A program made the position numbers and the translations under genes. Shown here one piece after another: positions 42,968 through 52,411 of a DNA stretch of 64,000 bases (positions are counted from its first letter, which is position 1; the number at the start of each line of letters is the position of its first letter). Source of the DNA: Pseudomonadales bacterium (GTDB taxonomy: Bacteria; Pseudomonadota; Gammaproteobacteria; Pseudomonadales; Azotimanducaceae); contig JANQKS010000068.1 in the NCBI GenBank assembly GCA_028281005.1, forward strand, positions 1 through 64,000, read 5' to 3'. Below the pieces are notes generated by a model, which worked only from the letters and a program-made list of their open reading frames with translations, searched no databases and was not told the DNA's origin.

Positions 42968-45331
42968 GTGGGACTTTACTCGAACGTGATGTCGTTTGTA
43001 ATTCAACAATTGTTAGACAAGCGCTACCTGTGGGCGCTGATCATGCTGCTGGTGGGCGCTGGCGTGACGTGGGGCATGAACCACACCTCGATTGAGGCGA
43101 CGTTTAAAGCCATCTTGAGCGAAGACGATCCCTACAAAGCCGAGGTAGATAAATCCCGTTCGGACTTTCCGCCTTCCACCAGCGTGCTGTTTGCCTTCGA
43201 GACCGCAAGCGACGTATTCAACTTTCCCGCGCTGCGCGCCATGGACGAACTCACCGCGCGCTACACCGAAATTGAGGGTGCGGTGTCTATTGGTTCGTTA
43301 ATGAACCGCCGTTTGAATTCAGTGGATGCGGAGCGCTTTGACCGAGACTATCTCATACCGCTGTTGGATACGCTGACGCAAGGCGATCTCGAAGGCCTCA
43401 AACAACAAGCATTAAAAGACGAAGACCTGACCAAACGGCTGCTGTCCCCCACGGGCGACATGGCGCTGGCGGTGGTGAAGTACAAAGCCAGCAAAGATGA
43501 ACAGGCAGAACGTTTGTCGGTTGCGCGTTCGGTGGTGGCGTTACGTGACGACCTGCGTGCCAGGTACCCGGATGTAAACGTCTATGTGTTAGGCGGTGTG
43601 CTGTTTGAGCTTGACGGGTACAACGCGCAAATCAAAGACAGCCAAACCCTGTTTCCCTTGGTGGTGATCATCGGCATTGCGCTGCTGTGGTTTTGTCTGC
43701 GCTCCCTGACCTATGCGCTGATACTGTTTGGCGTAGCGTTTGCCACCATCGGCCTTACTGTAGGCACTTGGGGGTGGCTGGGTATTCCATTTAATCAGAT
43801 TTCCAGCCTCGGCCCCATTGTGGTGCTGGTGATTGCCATAGCGGGTGGGATTCACATCGTCTCGGTGTATGCCCAAGGGTTGCACGAGGGCATGAGTCGG
43901 CGCGAAGCCATGCGCCACAGCCTAGCCATCAACCTGCAGCCGGTGAGCCTGGCCACCATCACCACCTCCATGGGCTTTTTGAGCCTTAATTATTCCTCTT
44001 CGCCGGGCATATACGGCTTCGGCAACATCATCGCCCTCGGCACCTGGTGGGCGTATGCGGCAACGTTGTTGCTGTTGCCGGCGTTGATTATGTTGTTACC
44101 GGTAAACAAGGTGCCTAAACCCTTGGGTGTGCAAGGTTTTATCCAAGGGGTCACGCGGCTGGTGGAAACCAAGGGTACACACCTGTTCTGGGGCGGTGCG
44201 GTGTTGGTGGTGGCCACCTTTGCCATGCTGCCGCTAAACAACCTCGACTTTAACCGCTACAGCTTCGTCGATGAGGACTCGGACTTCCACTACGTGATGA
44301 CCGCCCTGCGCGAAAAGATCGGCAATGATCAAAGCTTGGTGTACACCGTGGACAGTGGCGAGTACTACGGCATTACCGAGCCGGAGTTCCTGCAGCAGGT
44401 GGACGCCTTATCGCAGTGGGTGGAGGCACAGCCAGAAGCCACCTTCGTGACCAGCTATACGGATTTACTGCGTACGCTCAACAAGTCTGAACACGACGAT
44501 GACCCGGCCTTTGAAGTATTGCCGGAAGACAAGCTGCAAATTATTGATTACCTGGTCGGTTATCAGCTCATCCAAGAGATCGAGCCCAATTTGGAACCAA
44601 TCTTTAATGCCGACTATTCCTCCATCCGGCTGGTGGTTGGCACTTCCAATCTCACCAACGGCGAGTTGATAGCACTCAACGATCGGATCGATGCCTGGCT
44701 GGAACAGAACCTCGATCCTCAATACCGCGTGTTACACGGTGACAACAGCATTTTGTTTGCCCGCCTGGATCAGGCCATTACTGAAGAGTTGGCGAAGGGG
44801 TTTGCGCTGAGTTTTGTGCTCATCACCCTGACCCTCATCATAGGGTTGCGCAGTCTGCGTTACGGTTTGCTGAGTATGATGCCAAATTTATTCCCGGCTA
44901 CCATTGTGTTTGGGTTCTGGGGATTGTTTGTCGGCGAACTGAGCCCGTACGTGCTGATGTTGTTTTCCATCAGTATCGGCATCGTCGTGGACGACTCGGT
45001 GCACATTTTAAGCAAGTACATCAGCGCCAAACGCGAAGGTAAAACGTCGGAAGCGGCGGTGCGGTACTCGTTGGACAAAGCCGGCTCAGCGATCACCATT
45101 ACCACGTTGTCCTTGGCGGTGGGCACCTTTATTTTGGTGCTGTCCAATACCTTTCACTTTCAGAACGTGGCGCTGTTGCTGACACCCATTATCGTGGTCG
45201 CGCTGTTTCTTGATCTGCTGTTCTTGCCGCCGCTGCTGACGCGGTTTGACCGCTGGCGCGAAGGTACGGGCGAACGTAAGGCCGGGGCGTCGGTTACCCC
45301 TGCAGCAGAGTCTGCAGCTGCCGGTCGGTAA
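42968..45331 (+). CDS. RND-superfamily (MMPL-like) exporter
   Basis: The protein has 787 residues from GTG 42968, or 780 from ATG 42989; the upstream AGAGG sits closer to the GTG. Twelve membrane segments are arranged as two sets of six, each set preceded by one helix and a large periplasmic loop. The fourth-helix block SIGIVVDDSVHILSKYISAK is typical of the proton-relay region, and the matching first-half block is IAIAGGIHIVSVYAQGL. It belongs to the predicted lipid or hopanoid exporter branch and not to the tripartite AcrB type. It is divergent from copper monooxygenase copy B. Its 3' end overlaps the convergent PhyH gene by 38 bp. Confidence 0.9.
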   Translation: MGLYSNVMSFVIQQLLDKRYLWALIMLLVGAGVTWGMNHTSIEATFKAILSEDDPYKAEVDKSRSDFPPSTSVLFAFETASDVFNFPALRAMDELTARYTEIEGAVSIGSLMNRRLNSVDAERFDRDYLIPLLDTLTQGDLEGLKQQALKDEDLTKRLLSPTGDMALAVVKYKASKDEQAERLSVARSVVALRDDLRARYPDVNVYVLGGVLFELDGYNAQIKDSQTLFPLVVIIGIALLWFCLRSLTYALILFGVAFATIGLTVGTWGWLGIPFNQISSLGPIVVLVIAIAGGIHIVSVYAQGLHEGMSRREAMRHSLAINLQPVSLATITTSMGFLSLNYSSSPGIYGFGNIIALGTWWAYAATLLLLPALIMLLPVNKVPKPLGVQGFIQGVTRLVETKGTHLFWGGAVLVVATFAMLPLNNLDFNRYSFVDEDSDFHYVMTALREKIGNDQSLVYTVDSGEYYGITEPEFLQQVDALSQWVEAQPEATFVTSYTDLLRTLNKSEHDDDPAFEVLPEDKLQIIDYLVGYQLIQEIEPNLEPIFNADYSSIRLVVGTSNLTNGELIALNDRIDAWLEQNLDPQYRVLHGDNSILFARLDQAITEELAKGFALSFVLITLTLIIGLRSLRYGLLSMMPNLFPATIVFGFWGLFVGELSPYVLMLFSISIGIVVDDSVHILSKYISAKREGKTSEAAVRYSLDKAGSAITITTLSLAVGTFILVLSNTFHFQNVALLLTPIIVVALFLDLLFLPPLLTRFDRWREGTGERKAGASVTPAAESAAAGR

Positions 45332-46622
45332 ACGCCTGCAGGCGCGCCATGTGGCCGGCGCGCAGATAATCCCGCCCGCGGGCGTCCAATTTGTCGAACC
45401 AGTCGTCTTCGCCCAACATTTCACCTAAGCGAGGCGGGTTGCGGTGCAACATCTGCACATCCACCCGCTTCGGTTCCAAGCCGCGCAGGATACCGCGGTT
45501 GAAGTGGGAGTGGATGGTAACCCGTTCACCTGCCTCAGAACGGTCACCTTGCCAATGCCAGACACCGTGGGTGAAATACACCACCGAACCTTTAGGCATC
45601 TCGATCGGGACGCCGCGGTCCATACCTTCCCCTTTCCGCGGGGCGCGACGTTCACGATGGGAGCCGGGTACGATCCAGGTGGGTCCGGACGCTTCGCTCC
45701 AGTCTTCCAAAGCCCACACCCCCACGCCGGTCATGGCAAATTCAGGGTACGGTTCAGGGATCATGGAATAGTCGGTATGCATGGGTATGCTGCCCGCACC
45801 CGGTCCACGCACAATGGCGCTGATGGAGGCAATCACAGCGCCACGCCCCAGGCTTGCGTCCATGAGCGTCATGAGCGGTGCGTTTTGCACCAAACGCTCC
45901 ATCTCCAAACCGTGATACAGCATCCATTGCAGTTGATAACCGTCGTGGGCCATCACCGCGCGCCGGGCGACCTCGCGTACCTCATCGGCAAAGTCAGGGC
46001 TAATGGCGTTTTCTATGACCGTGTAACCATGCTCTTCTACTTCCCGCACATGGCGTTCCACACCTAGTGCGCGTGCGCGATGGGCAATGTCTGGGTTTTC
46101 CACGGTGATGCGCGCCATGTGATCGTGAAACAAGCCAATCAACCGGGCCACGGCAGGTGGCAGCGTGGGTCCGCTGCTGCGCAACGCACCTTGGCCAAAT
46201 AAATGTTGTAACTCGCGCAGGCCTCTACCCATGACTTGCGGGGCAAGGGCGCCAACAATCTGCGCCATGAACAATCCGGCTTGGTAGTCGCCTTCAACTT
46301 TTACCTCGGCGTTTTTTACTTCGGCCTCTTTTCCCTCGGCCTCTTTTACGTCGGAGGGCGCAGGCGCCCGCCCCAGGTGTATGGCGGAGCCGTCGTAGCA
46401 AACCGACCACTGGGCAATATTGTCGTCAAAACCCAGGTGCGGGGGTGCGTTTGTGAACCGTTCGGTGATGCTGAATGCCGGCAGCGAAGAATTGCGGGAG
46501 AGGTGGGTGTCGAAAAATCTCCGGGCCTCTTCAAGCCAGGCATCGGACAGAAACTCACATTGGTGCGGTAAACACAGCACCGGTGCGGTTTGCTCGTCGG
46601 TGACCAGGTTGTCTAAGCTCAT
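45294..46622 (-). CDS. Phytanoyl-CoA dioxygenase (PhyH) family protein
   Basis: The 442-residue protein has an N-terminal extension of about 200 residues before the PhyH double-stranded beta-helix. Iron-binding residues are in IPMHTDYSMIPEPYP (H-x-D) and VWHWQGDRSEAGERVTIHSH (distal His), with the Arg of that segment for 2-oxoglutarate. It should hydroxylate an organic acid or its CoA ester. A K/E/V-rich insert near residue 90 (VKEAEGKEAEVKNAEVKVEG) is a small in-frame repeat. It is the last gene of the series 51461-45294. Confidence 0.87.
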   Translation of the reverse strand: MSLDNLVTDEQTAPVLCLPHQCEFLSDAWLEEARRFFDTHLSRNSSLPAFSITERFTNAPPHLGFDDNIAQWSVCYDGSAIHLGRAPAPSDVKEAEGKEAEVKNAEVKVEGDYQAGLFMAQIVGALAPQVMGRGLRELQHLFGQGALRSSGPTLPPAVARLIGLFHDHMARITVENPDIAHRARALGVERHVREVEEHGYTVIENAISPDFADEVREVARRAVMAHDGYQLQWMLYHGLEMERLVQNAPLMTLMDASLGRGAVIASISAIVRGPGAGSIPMHTDYSMIPEPYPEFAMTGVGVWALEDWSEASGPTWIVPGSHRERRAPRKGEGMDRGVPIEMPKGSVVYFTHGVWHWQGDRSEAGERVTIHSHFNRGILRGLEPKRVDVQMLHRNPPRLGEMLGEDDWFDKLDARGRDYLRAGHMARLQAFTDRQLQTLLQG

Positions 46623-46694
46623 CGCATCTTCTTTAGTAGCTTCTTTGGCGCTTCTTTAGCATATTTCTCAGGAGCATGTGACTCAGGTGGCGGC

Positions 46695-47480
46695 CTAAGC
46701 CAGAGAGCCGCCGTCGACGCTGAGTACGGCGCCGTTACAGTAGGTACCATGCACAGCCATAAAGTAAATGGCTTCCGCCACCTCCTCGGGTTGCCCGGGC
46801 CGCCCCATGGGGGAGACTTGATAGCGTAGCGCTTCGTCGGCAAAAGGGTTCATGTTGGAGTCAAGCACGCTGCTGACCATATCAGTTTCCACAAACCCCG
46901 GCGCGATGACGTTGCTGCGGATGCCTTCCGGTCCGTACGCTTTGGCCAAAGAACGCGTCAGATTGATCATGCCTGCCTTGGTGGTGGCATAGGTGTGGGC
47001 GTCGTCCATGCCGCGCAGACCACCGCCGCTGGCGACATTGACAATGCTGGCGCCGTCGGTCATGTGCTGCAGCGCGGCGTGACACATAAAATACACGGAG
47101 TCCAAATTGATGCGCATGACCTCGCGCCATTGTTCCGCGGTGGTGTCGCGCAATGCCGACATGGAACCCGGGTGGTCCACGCCATAGTTGTAGCCTACGC
47201 CGGCGTTGTTGACCAACACCGCGTACCGCCCGGCGGTAACGGCGGCTTGGGTGATGGTTTCCGCGTCTGCCTGCTGGCCGACATCGCCCACCTGCACAAT
47301 GACCTCACCCGGCAGGGCAGCGGCTGCGTCTTGGGTTTCCTGCAAGGGCGCTTCGCGCCGGCCGCAGACCACCACGGTATAGCCAGCCTCGGCAAAACGT
47401 AGGGCGGCAGCGCGACCGATGCCACTGCCGGCTCCGGTGATGACGGCCACTTCAGTAGCGTTGTTTAACTCTGTACTCAT
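46695..47480 (-). CDS. Short-chain dehydrogenase/reductase
   Basis: The 261-residue SDR carries TGAGSGIG, VLVNNAGVGYN, the catalytic Ser in VASGGGLRG and YATTK. The C terminus (TYCNGAVLSVDGGSLA) is canonical. It lies 42 bp downstream of the gluconate-dehydrogenase-subunit-3-like gene and 72 bp before the PhyH gene. A dehydrogenase, a GMC enzyme and a dioxygenase in series suggest stepwise oxidation of one alcohol-containing compound. Confidence 0.94.
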   Translation of the reverse strand: MSTELNNATEVAVITGAGSGIGRAAALRFAEAGYTVVVCGRREAPLQETQDAAAALPGEVIVQVGDVGQQADAETITQAAVTAGRYAVLVNNAGVGYNYGVDHPGSMSALRDTTAEQWREVMRINLDSVYFMCHAALQHMTDGASIVNVASGGGLRGMDDAHTYATTKAGMINLTRSLAKAYGPEGIRSNVIAPGFVETDMVSSVLDSNMNPFADEALRYQVSPMGRPGQPEEVAEAIYFMAVHGTYCNGAVLSVDGGSLA

Positions 47481-47522
47481 GGGGTTATGTTGTTTCCTGG
47501 GTACCGACGTTCAGAACATTGT

Positions 47523-47975
47523 TCAGACTTTCCGGTACTGGTGTTGCTCGCTGTTGTTGATGACTGGGTCGAGCAGCGACAAATCTCCCGCCATCACCTC
47601 ATTACCTTGGGGAAAAACCGGGCCTTTAATCATGCCGATGGCTACTCGTACACGGTCATCTTGGTAATAGGCGTCGTAAACGTGGGTCAGCACTTGTTGA
47701 AAGTTAAGGGGGTCTGCTTCGCTGTAAGCTTGCAACTGCGCGCAACGTTCCTCCAGGCTCTGCTCGGCGAACGTGTTATCCAGTTGTTCAAGCACCGCTT
47801 CGATTAAGGGTAGGGCGATTTCGCCTTGAGTGCGCAGGTACTGATCAAAATCCACCTCCGTGGCACTGGGCATCTGTCCGTCTTCGCTGGCGGGTACCAA
47901 GGTGTCCAAAACGGCCGCTAATGTCTTTTGTTGGGGCTGGTTAAAGGGGTGGTCGGAACCGATGATGTCGCTCAC
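47523..47975 (-). CDS. Gluconate 2-dehydrogenase subunit 3-like protein
   Basis: The 150-residue helical protein fits the small-subunit family (FNQPQQKTLAAVLDTLVPAS at the start, then PLIEAVLEQLDNTF). The partner GMC gene is 31 bp upstream, the usual arrangement. Many relatives have a Tat signal; this one has none, so the complex should be cytoplasmic. Confidence 0.85.
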   Translation of the reverse strand: MSDIIGSDHPFNQPQQKTLAAVLDTLVPASEDGQMPSATEVDFDQYLRTQGEIALPLIEAVLEQLDNTFAEQSLEERCAQLQAYSEADPLNFQQVLTHVYDAYYQDDRVRVAIGMIKGPVFPQGNEVMAGDLSLLDPVINNSEQHQYRKV

Positions 47976-48006
47976 TTTTTATACCCTGGTCGTCGTAGGT
48001 TTTGAC

Positions 48007-49611
48007 TCAGTCGAAGAGATTGGCCAAGTTCTTTTTCATGGTGTCGGCGATGTACAGCGCACACGCCTGGATGGTGCTGGCGGGGTTGACGCCACCGCCG
48101 GTGACAAAAATGCTGCCGTCGACAATAAACAGGTTTTTAACGTCGTGGCTGCGGCCCCAGTGGTTAACCACAGAGGTTTCCGGGTCGTTCCCCATCCGTG
48201 CGGTGCCGAGCAGGTGCCAGCCGGTATCCCGCAGCGGACCGGCCTTGGTGATCTCCACCGCACCGGCAGCCTGCATGGCTTCTTCCCCACGGGCGAGGCC
48301 ATGCTCGATCATTTTTAAACTGTTGTCGCTGTAGCGGTACGTGATCTTCGGTGAAGGAACACCATCGGAGTCCGTAAGCTCTGTATCCAAGGTCACCGTA
48401 TTGTGTTCTTCAGGCAAATCTTCACCAATAATGCCGATCGCGGCCACGTGGTCGAAACGTTTGCGGAACGCCTCATGGTGGCCAGGGCCCCACGGGATGG
48501 TGCCCTGGGTATAACCGGCCATGGCCGTATTGAGCGGCCCGCTGCCGCGGGTGATCTGCATGTTGTAGCCACGCACAAACCCCCGGGTTGTGTCACTTTC
48601 GTAAAACTCTTTGCTCAAGATGCAGCAGGCTTGCGGACCTTTGTGGCTGTCTAAACGCTCCTCGAACACGCCCTGTACAAACCCCACCGGGTGGAACATG
48701 AGGTTTTTACCGACCATACCGCTGCGGTTGGCGAGACCGTCGGGAAACCGCGCTGAGGTGGAATTCAACAGGATACGCGGCGTACCCACACCGTTGCAGG
48801 CCATCACCACCACTTCGGCGCGCTGATAACACTCCTCGCCGTCCGCGTTGTAGTATACCACGCCGTCCGCAAAGCCTTGCTCGTTAACGGTGATCTCGCG
48901 CACCCGGCAACGGGTACGCAATTCCACACCGCGGCGGATCGCTTCGGGCCAATAAGTAATGTCGGTGCTGGATTTGCCGCCCTGAGCGCACGCAGACAAA
49001 CACGGCCCAAGATTCAGGCATTTGTCGCGGCCTTCGTAAGGCTGCGAGATGATGGCGCTGTCTGACGGCCACCAATGCCAGCCCAACTTGTTGAAGCCGC
49101 GCGCCAGCGTCTCGCCCACCAAACCCATCGGCAGTGGTGGCAACGGGGGTTGTTTGGGTGGGTACATGGGGTCGCCGGACAATCCGGAGACGCCCATCAC
49201 GCGGTCGTTCTGCGCAAAATAAGGCTCTAGGGTGGCGTAATCGATGGGCCAATCTTCCGCCACGCCATCAAGGCTTTTCACCTTGAAATCCGAAGGGTGC
49301 AGGCGTGGGAAATGTGCGCCATAGAGGATGGTGCTGCCGCCCACGCCGTTAAAATTCACCACGGCAACGGCGGATTCATCGTTGTTGATGGGGTAATCCG
49401 TGTCGCGCCCGCGGACGTTGGGATTAATGTTGTAAGGCCCGTAAGCCTGGCTTTCCCAGTTGGCCGCGGTGGTTGGATACTCAGACGGGTTGGTCCAATC
49501 GCCTTGTTCCATGCAGACAATACGCATGCGCGTATCCGCTAAGCTCCACGCCACCGAGGCGCCGGAGGCACCGGCGCCAATGATCAAAACATCGACCACA
49601 TCGTCAGTCAT
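48007..49611 (-). CDS. GMC-family flavin oxidoreductase
   Basis: The 534-residue protein has the N-terminal FAD site DVLIIGAGASGASVAWSL, the GMC block NFNGVGGSTILYGA and the catalytic His and Asn in GWHLLGTARMG and TGGGVNPAST. A Cys-containing segment (CLNLGPCLSACAQGGK) occurs in the gluconate-dehydrogenase large-subunit group and supports pairing with the gene downstream. It should oxidise an alcohol or polyol. Confidence 0.93.
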   Translation of the reverse strand: MTDDVVDVLIIGAGASGASVAWSLADTRMRIVCMEQGDWTNPSEYPTTAANWESQAYGPYNINPNVRGRDTDYPINNDESAVAVVNFNGVGGSTILYGAHFPRLHPSDFKVKSLDGVAEDWPIDYATLEPYFAQNDRVMGVSGLSGDPMYPPKQPPLPPLPMGLVGETLARGFNKLGWHWWPSDSAIISQPYEGRDKCLNLGPCLSACAQGGKSSTDITYWPEAIRRGVELRTRCRVREITVNEQGFADGVVYYNADGEECYQRAEVVVMACNGVGTPRILLNSTSARFPDGLANRSGMVGKNLMFHPVGFVQGVFEERLDSHKGPQACCILSKEFYESDTTRGFVRGYNMQITRGSGPLNTAMAGYTQGTIPWGPGHHEAFRKRFDHVAAIGIIGEDLPEEHNTVTLDTELTDSDGVPSPKITYRYSDNSLKMIEHGLARGEEAMQAAGAVEITKAGPLRDTGWHLLGTARMGNDPETSVVNHWGRSHDVKNLFIVDGSIFVTGGGVNPASTIQACALYIADTMKKNLANLFD

Positions 49612-49637
49612 GAACCAAGCCCTAAGTTTGGGTGGGT

Positions 49638-50102
49638 TTAGCCGCCGGCAGAGATGTCAAGGCTGGCGTCTTCGCCGGCTTTAGCGGCGGCGCGCATACG
49701 CTCAAGTTCTTCCCAACCCAAGTAGTTGGTGATGCCGTTGTCATCGTAAAACAGCACGGGACCGTCGCAGATGAAGATGTATTCGGAGTCTTCCAGCGCT
49801 TCGGTAGCGCCGTGCAGCACACCGTTGGGTTCGTAGTCGTAATCGCCTGTGTTGAGCACGCCATCGCGGACTTTTAGGCTGCCTTTAAGGATGTAGGTGT
49901 GGGCGTCGGAAAGGTGTTTGTGGGGCGCGGCCACATAACCTTTGCTCCAGCGGAACAGTGCAGCCCAACGGCCGGTTTCGGGCCCGGTCCACAGTACTTT
50001 CATCCAGGCTTTGCCAGGATCGGTTTCAATCCAGGGTTCTTCTGCCCGCACGATGATGTCTGCCAGCTGATCGTTGATCGGTGTTAAGTCTTGTAGTGCC
50101 AT
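49638..50102 (-). CDS. Cupin-domain protein
   Basis: The 154-residue product is a single cupin of the ChrR-like type. The metal-binding motif 1 is APHKHLSDAHTYILKGSL and motif 2 lies around PNGVLHGATEA. It may be a dioxygenase or isomerase in the same pathway as the GMC and PhyH enzymes. It lies 26 bp before the GMC gene in one direction. Confidence 0.85.
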   Translation of the reverse strand: MALQDLTPINDQLADIIVRAEEPWIETDPGKAWMKVLWTGPETGRWAALFRWSKGYVAAPHKHLSDAHTYILKGSLKVRDGVLNTGDYDYEPNGVLHGATEALEDSEYIFICDGPVLFYDDNGITNYLGWEELERMRAAAKAGEDASLDISAGG

Positions 50103-50162
50103 TACTCCCCCCTCAAGGATATTGGTCCGGACAGTATACGCGGGATCCTGCGTGTAGAGAAC

Positions 50163-51461
50163 TTAACCGTCGGCACCCTTGGCACCGTAGATCAGTTGTT
50201 TGCTGAGGCGGTGCAATCCCACGGACTGGCGCACATCCCGGTGCTGAATCATGCCGATAAAAACAAACTCCCTGACGGGGTCGATCCAGAACCAGCAGCC
50301 GCCGATGCCCCACCACCAGTACACACCTGTACTCTGGCCGTAAGCTTTGCTGCTGTCTTCGACCACGGCAAAGTCGAGCCCGAAGGTATTACCCGGGTCT
50401 ACAAATCCACCGAGTTCCTGAATGTGATCTGGCAATTGTCTCGAGCGCATCAGATTCACCGCTTCGGCCGACAAAATGCGCACGCCGTCTAATTCGCCGC
50501 CGTTAAGCATCATCTGTGCAAAGCGCATGTAGTCCGCCGCGGTAGACACCAGACCGCCGCCGCCGGACAGCAACACAGGGCTGGTTTGATAGTCCGCGTT
50601 GGGTGCGCTGATCAGTTGGCCGTTGTCATTGTGATAGTAGCGGGTGAAGCGAAACTGCTTGTTTTCCGGTACGTAAAAGCCAGTGTCATCCATACCTAAC
50701 GGGGTAAAAATGTGCTTCTGCAAATACTCGTCCAGCGGTATGCCGGACAACACTTCCACCAGATAACCCTGGACATCCACAGCCACACTGTAGTTCCAGG
50801 CGCTGCCTGGCTGTGCCCACAGCGGTAACTGCCCAAGTTTGCCAACCATCTGCTTGAGGGTGGAGTTTGGATCCAATATCGCGGCTTGCTGATACAAGCG
50901 GTCAACTTGAGAGTCGGAGAAGAAGCCGTAAGTGAGACCAGCGCTGTGGCTCATGAGCTCGCGGATGGTCATCTTGTGCTGCGCGGGTTCGGTCTGTGGA
51001 TTCCCATCGGGGCCGTCAGCGATGGCCACTTGTAGGTTGGCCAGTTCCGGTATGTACATCTCAACCGGGTCTGACAGTTTAAATTTGCCGGCGTCGTACA
51101 GTGTCATTAATGCTGCTCCGGCGATGGGTTTGGTCATGCTGTGGATGCGAAAAATGGTGTCGGTGCGCATCGGCACTTCATTTTCCAGATCCTGGTAACC
51201 CATGGCGTCAATGGTGCGCAGCTCACCCTGTTCTACCGCCATGATGGTCGCACCTGCAAGTTTGCCTTCATCGATGTAGCGCTGCAGCGTGTTCGCCACC
51301 GCCTCGATGTTGGCAGCGGGAATCTGCTGCGTCTCGCTAGCCGGTGCCTGCACGCTTGCCGTGCGCGGTTCAACAGCTGCATTACTTGCACAGGCAGCAC
51401 ACGCTGCCACTAAGAGGAGCAGGCCACAGTGCTTGAGCCAAGGGGTGTGATGTCTGATCAT
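50163..51461 (-). CDS. Beta-lactamase-fold serine hydrolase, lipoprotein
   Basis: The ATG at 51461 (or 51467) gives about 432 residues with a lipoprotein signal (LLLLVAACAAC). The fold is a class C beta-lactamase-like esterase. The S-x-x-K pair is in HSMTKPIAG, the Tyr of the Y-x-N/S position in WNYSVAVDVQGY, and a C-terminal GG motif in WWWGIGGCW. It should be a periplasmic esterase or D-amino acid-type hydrolase, not an antibiotic resistance enzyme. It is 60 bp upstream of the cupin gene and may head the operon. Confidence 0.9.
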   Translation of the reverse strand: MIRHHTPWLKHCGLLLLVAACAACASNAAVEPRTASVQAPASETQQIPAANIEAVANTLQRYIDEGKLAGATIMAVEQGELRTIDAMGYQDLENEVPMRTDTIFRIHSMTKPIAGAALMTLYDAGKFKLSDPVEMYIPELANLQVAIADGPDGNPQTEPAQHKMTIRELMSHSAGLTYGFFSDSQVDRLYQQAAILDPNSTLKQMVGKLGQLPLWAQPGSAWNYSVAVDVQGYLVEVLSGIPLDEYLQKHIFTPLGMDDTGFYVPENKQFRFTRYYHNDNGQLISAPNADYQTSPVLLSGGGGLVSTAADYMRFAQMMLNGGELDGVRILSAEAVNLMRSRQLPDHIQELGGFVDPGNTFGLDFAVVEDSSKAYGQSTGVYWWWGIGGCWFWIDPVREFVFIGMIQHRDVRQSVGLHRLSKQLIYGAKGADG

Positions 51462-51557
51462 GTGCATGATTCCGTTTTGCGTGTGGTGTGTGATCATGGC
51501 ACAAAACGCTTCGGCAGAGACCACAAAAATACTAAAGAGATTGAGGAGAGCTGCAAC

Positions 51558-52007
51558 ATGACTGATGTGACCGAAAATGAGAAAGACGCTTTTTTTGCCG
51601 ATGTTGATGCAGCCTGTAAAAAAGCCATTTGGTGTGCGGTTGCTACCGTAGCCGGGGACCAACCGCGGGTGAGAATTGTGCACCCCACGTGGGATGGAGA
51701 TGTGCTGTGGTTTGCCACCGGGCCTGAATCACCCAAGGCTAAACAGCTGCGCATCAACGCCCACGTCGACATACAGTACCAAGTTGCACCCCCGGACTTT
51801 GTCCATGTCATGGTGCGCGGCACAGCGGAATTGGTGACAGATCAGGCCTTGAAGAATCAAGCTTGGGAGGCCATTGATTACGATCTGACACAGTTTGGTT
51901 CCACTGGGCCGGAAGATCCTAACTTTTTACCCATCAAGATTACGCCCACTCGCGTAGAGCTGTCGGAGATGTTCGGCTCCACCAACAAGCGGGTATGGAG
52001 GAAGTAG
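51558..52007 (+). CDS. Pyridoxamine 5'-phosphate oxidase-like flavin protein
   Basis: The ATG at 51558 follows GAGGAGAG and gives 149 residues. The split-barrel PNPOx fold shows in WCAVATVAGDQPRVRIVHPT and DVLWFATGPESPKAKQL. It lacks the C-terminal PdxH signature, so it is a general flavin-dependent reductase or haem-related protein and not PdxH. It is divergent from the serine hydrolase gene. Confidence 0.9.
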   Translation: MTDVTENEKDAFFADVDAACKKAIWCAVATVAGDQPRVRIVHPTWDGDVLWFATGPESPKAKQLRINAHVDIQYQVAPPDFVHVMVRGTAELVTDQALKNQAWEAIDYDLTQFGSTGPEDPNFLPIKITPTRVELSEMFGSTNKRVWRK

Positions 52008-52383
52008 ACGCCAACCCCGTCGACTCAAGTTATGCTTGGGTACGCCTGGCGGCGAACCTGTTGCTCACCACGGTGGGCTCCGCCGGTATGATGTCTGTAT
52101 GGTGGGGGTGCCGGCGTATGAGTTTGCTTTTGACGTAGACCGGTCCGATGCGTCCCTGCCGTACACCTGGGCAATGCTGGGTTTTGGGGTCGGCGGCATC
52201 GTCATTGGCCGGCTGGTAGATCGTTACGGCATTGTGCCGCCGGTTTTTGTCAGTACCCTGATCTTAAGCTTGGCGTTTCTGGCAGCGGCGGAAGTCCAGT
52301 CGTTCGCTTTATTTTCGCTGCTTCACGGGGTGATTGGCGCGTGCGGCGCACTAAGCCCAAGCCTCCAGCCCCTGCTTTATTAG
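51995..52383 (+). pseudogene. Truncated, frameshifted MFS transporter gene
   Basis: The ATG at 51995, inside the end of the PNPOx-like gene, opens VRLAANLLLTTVGSAGMMSV, the first helix of an MFS permease. A frame change near 52100, in a TGGTGGGGGTG run, leads to VPAYEFAFDVDRSDASLPYT and the conserved GRLVDRYG loop. The frame ends at 52383 after about three helices; intact MFS proteins have about 400 residues. Confidence 0.87.
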
Positions 52384-52411
52384 GTTTGCTGAGGCGCCAC
52401 GAACCAGGTGG

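Noticed and set aside
50163-51461. The serine hydrolase as a beta-lactamase resistance gene
   Set aside because: It has the general SxxK esterase layout and lipoprotein signal but not the full set of class C beta-lactamase motifs, and its neighbours are metabolic.
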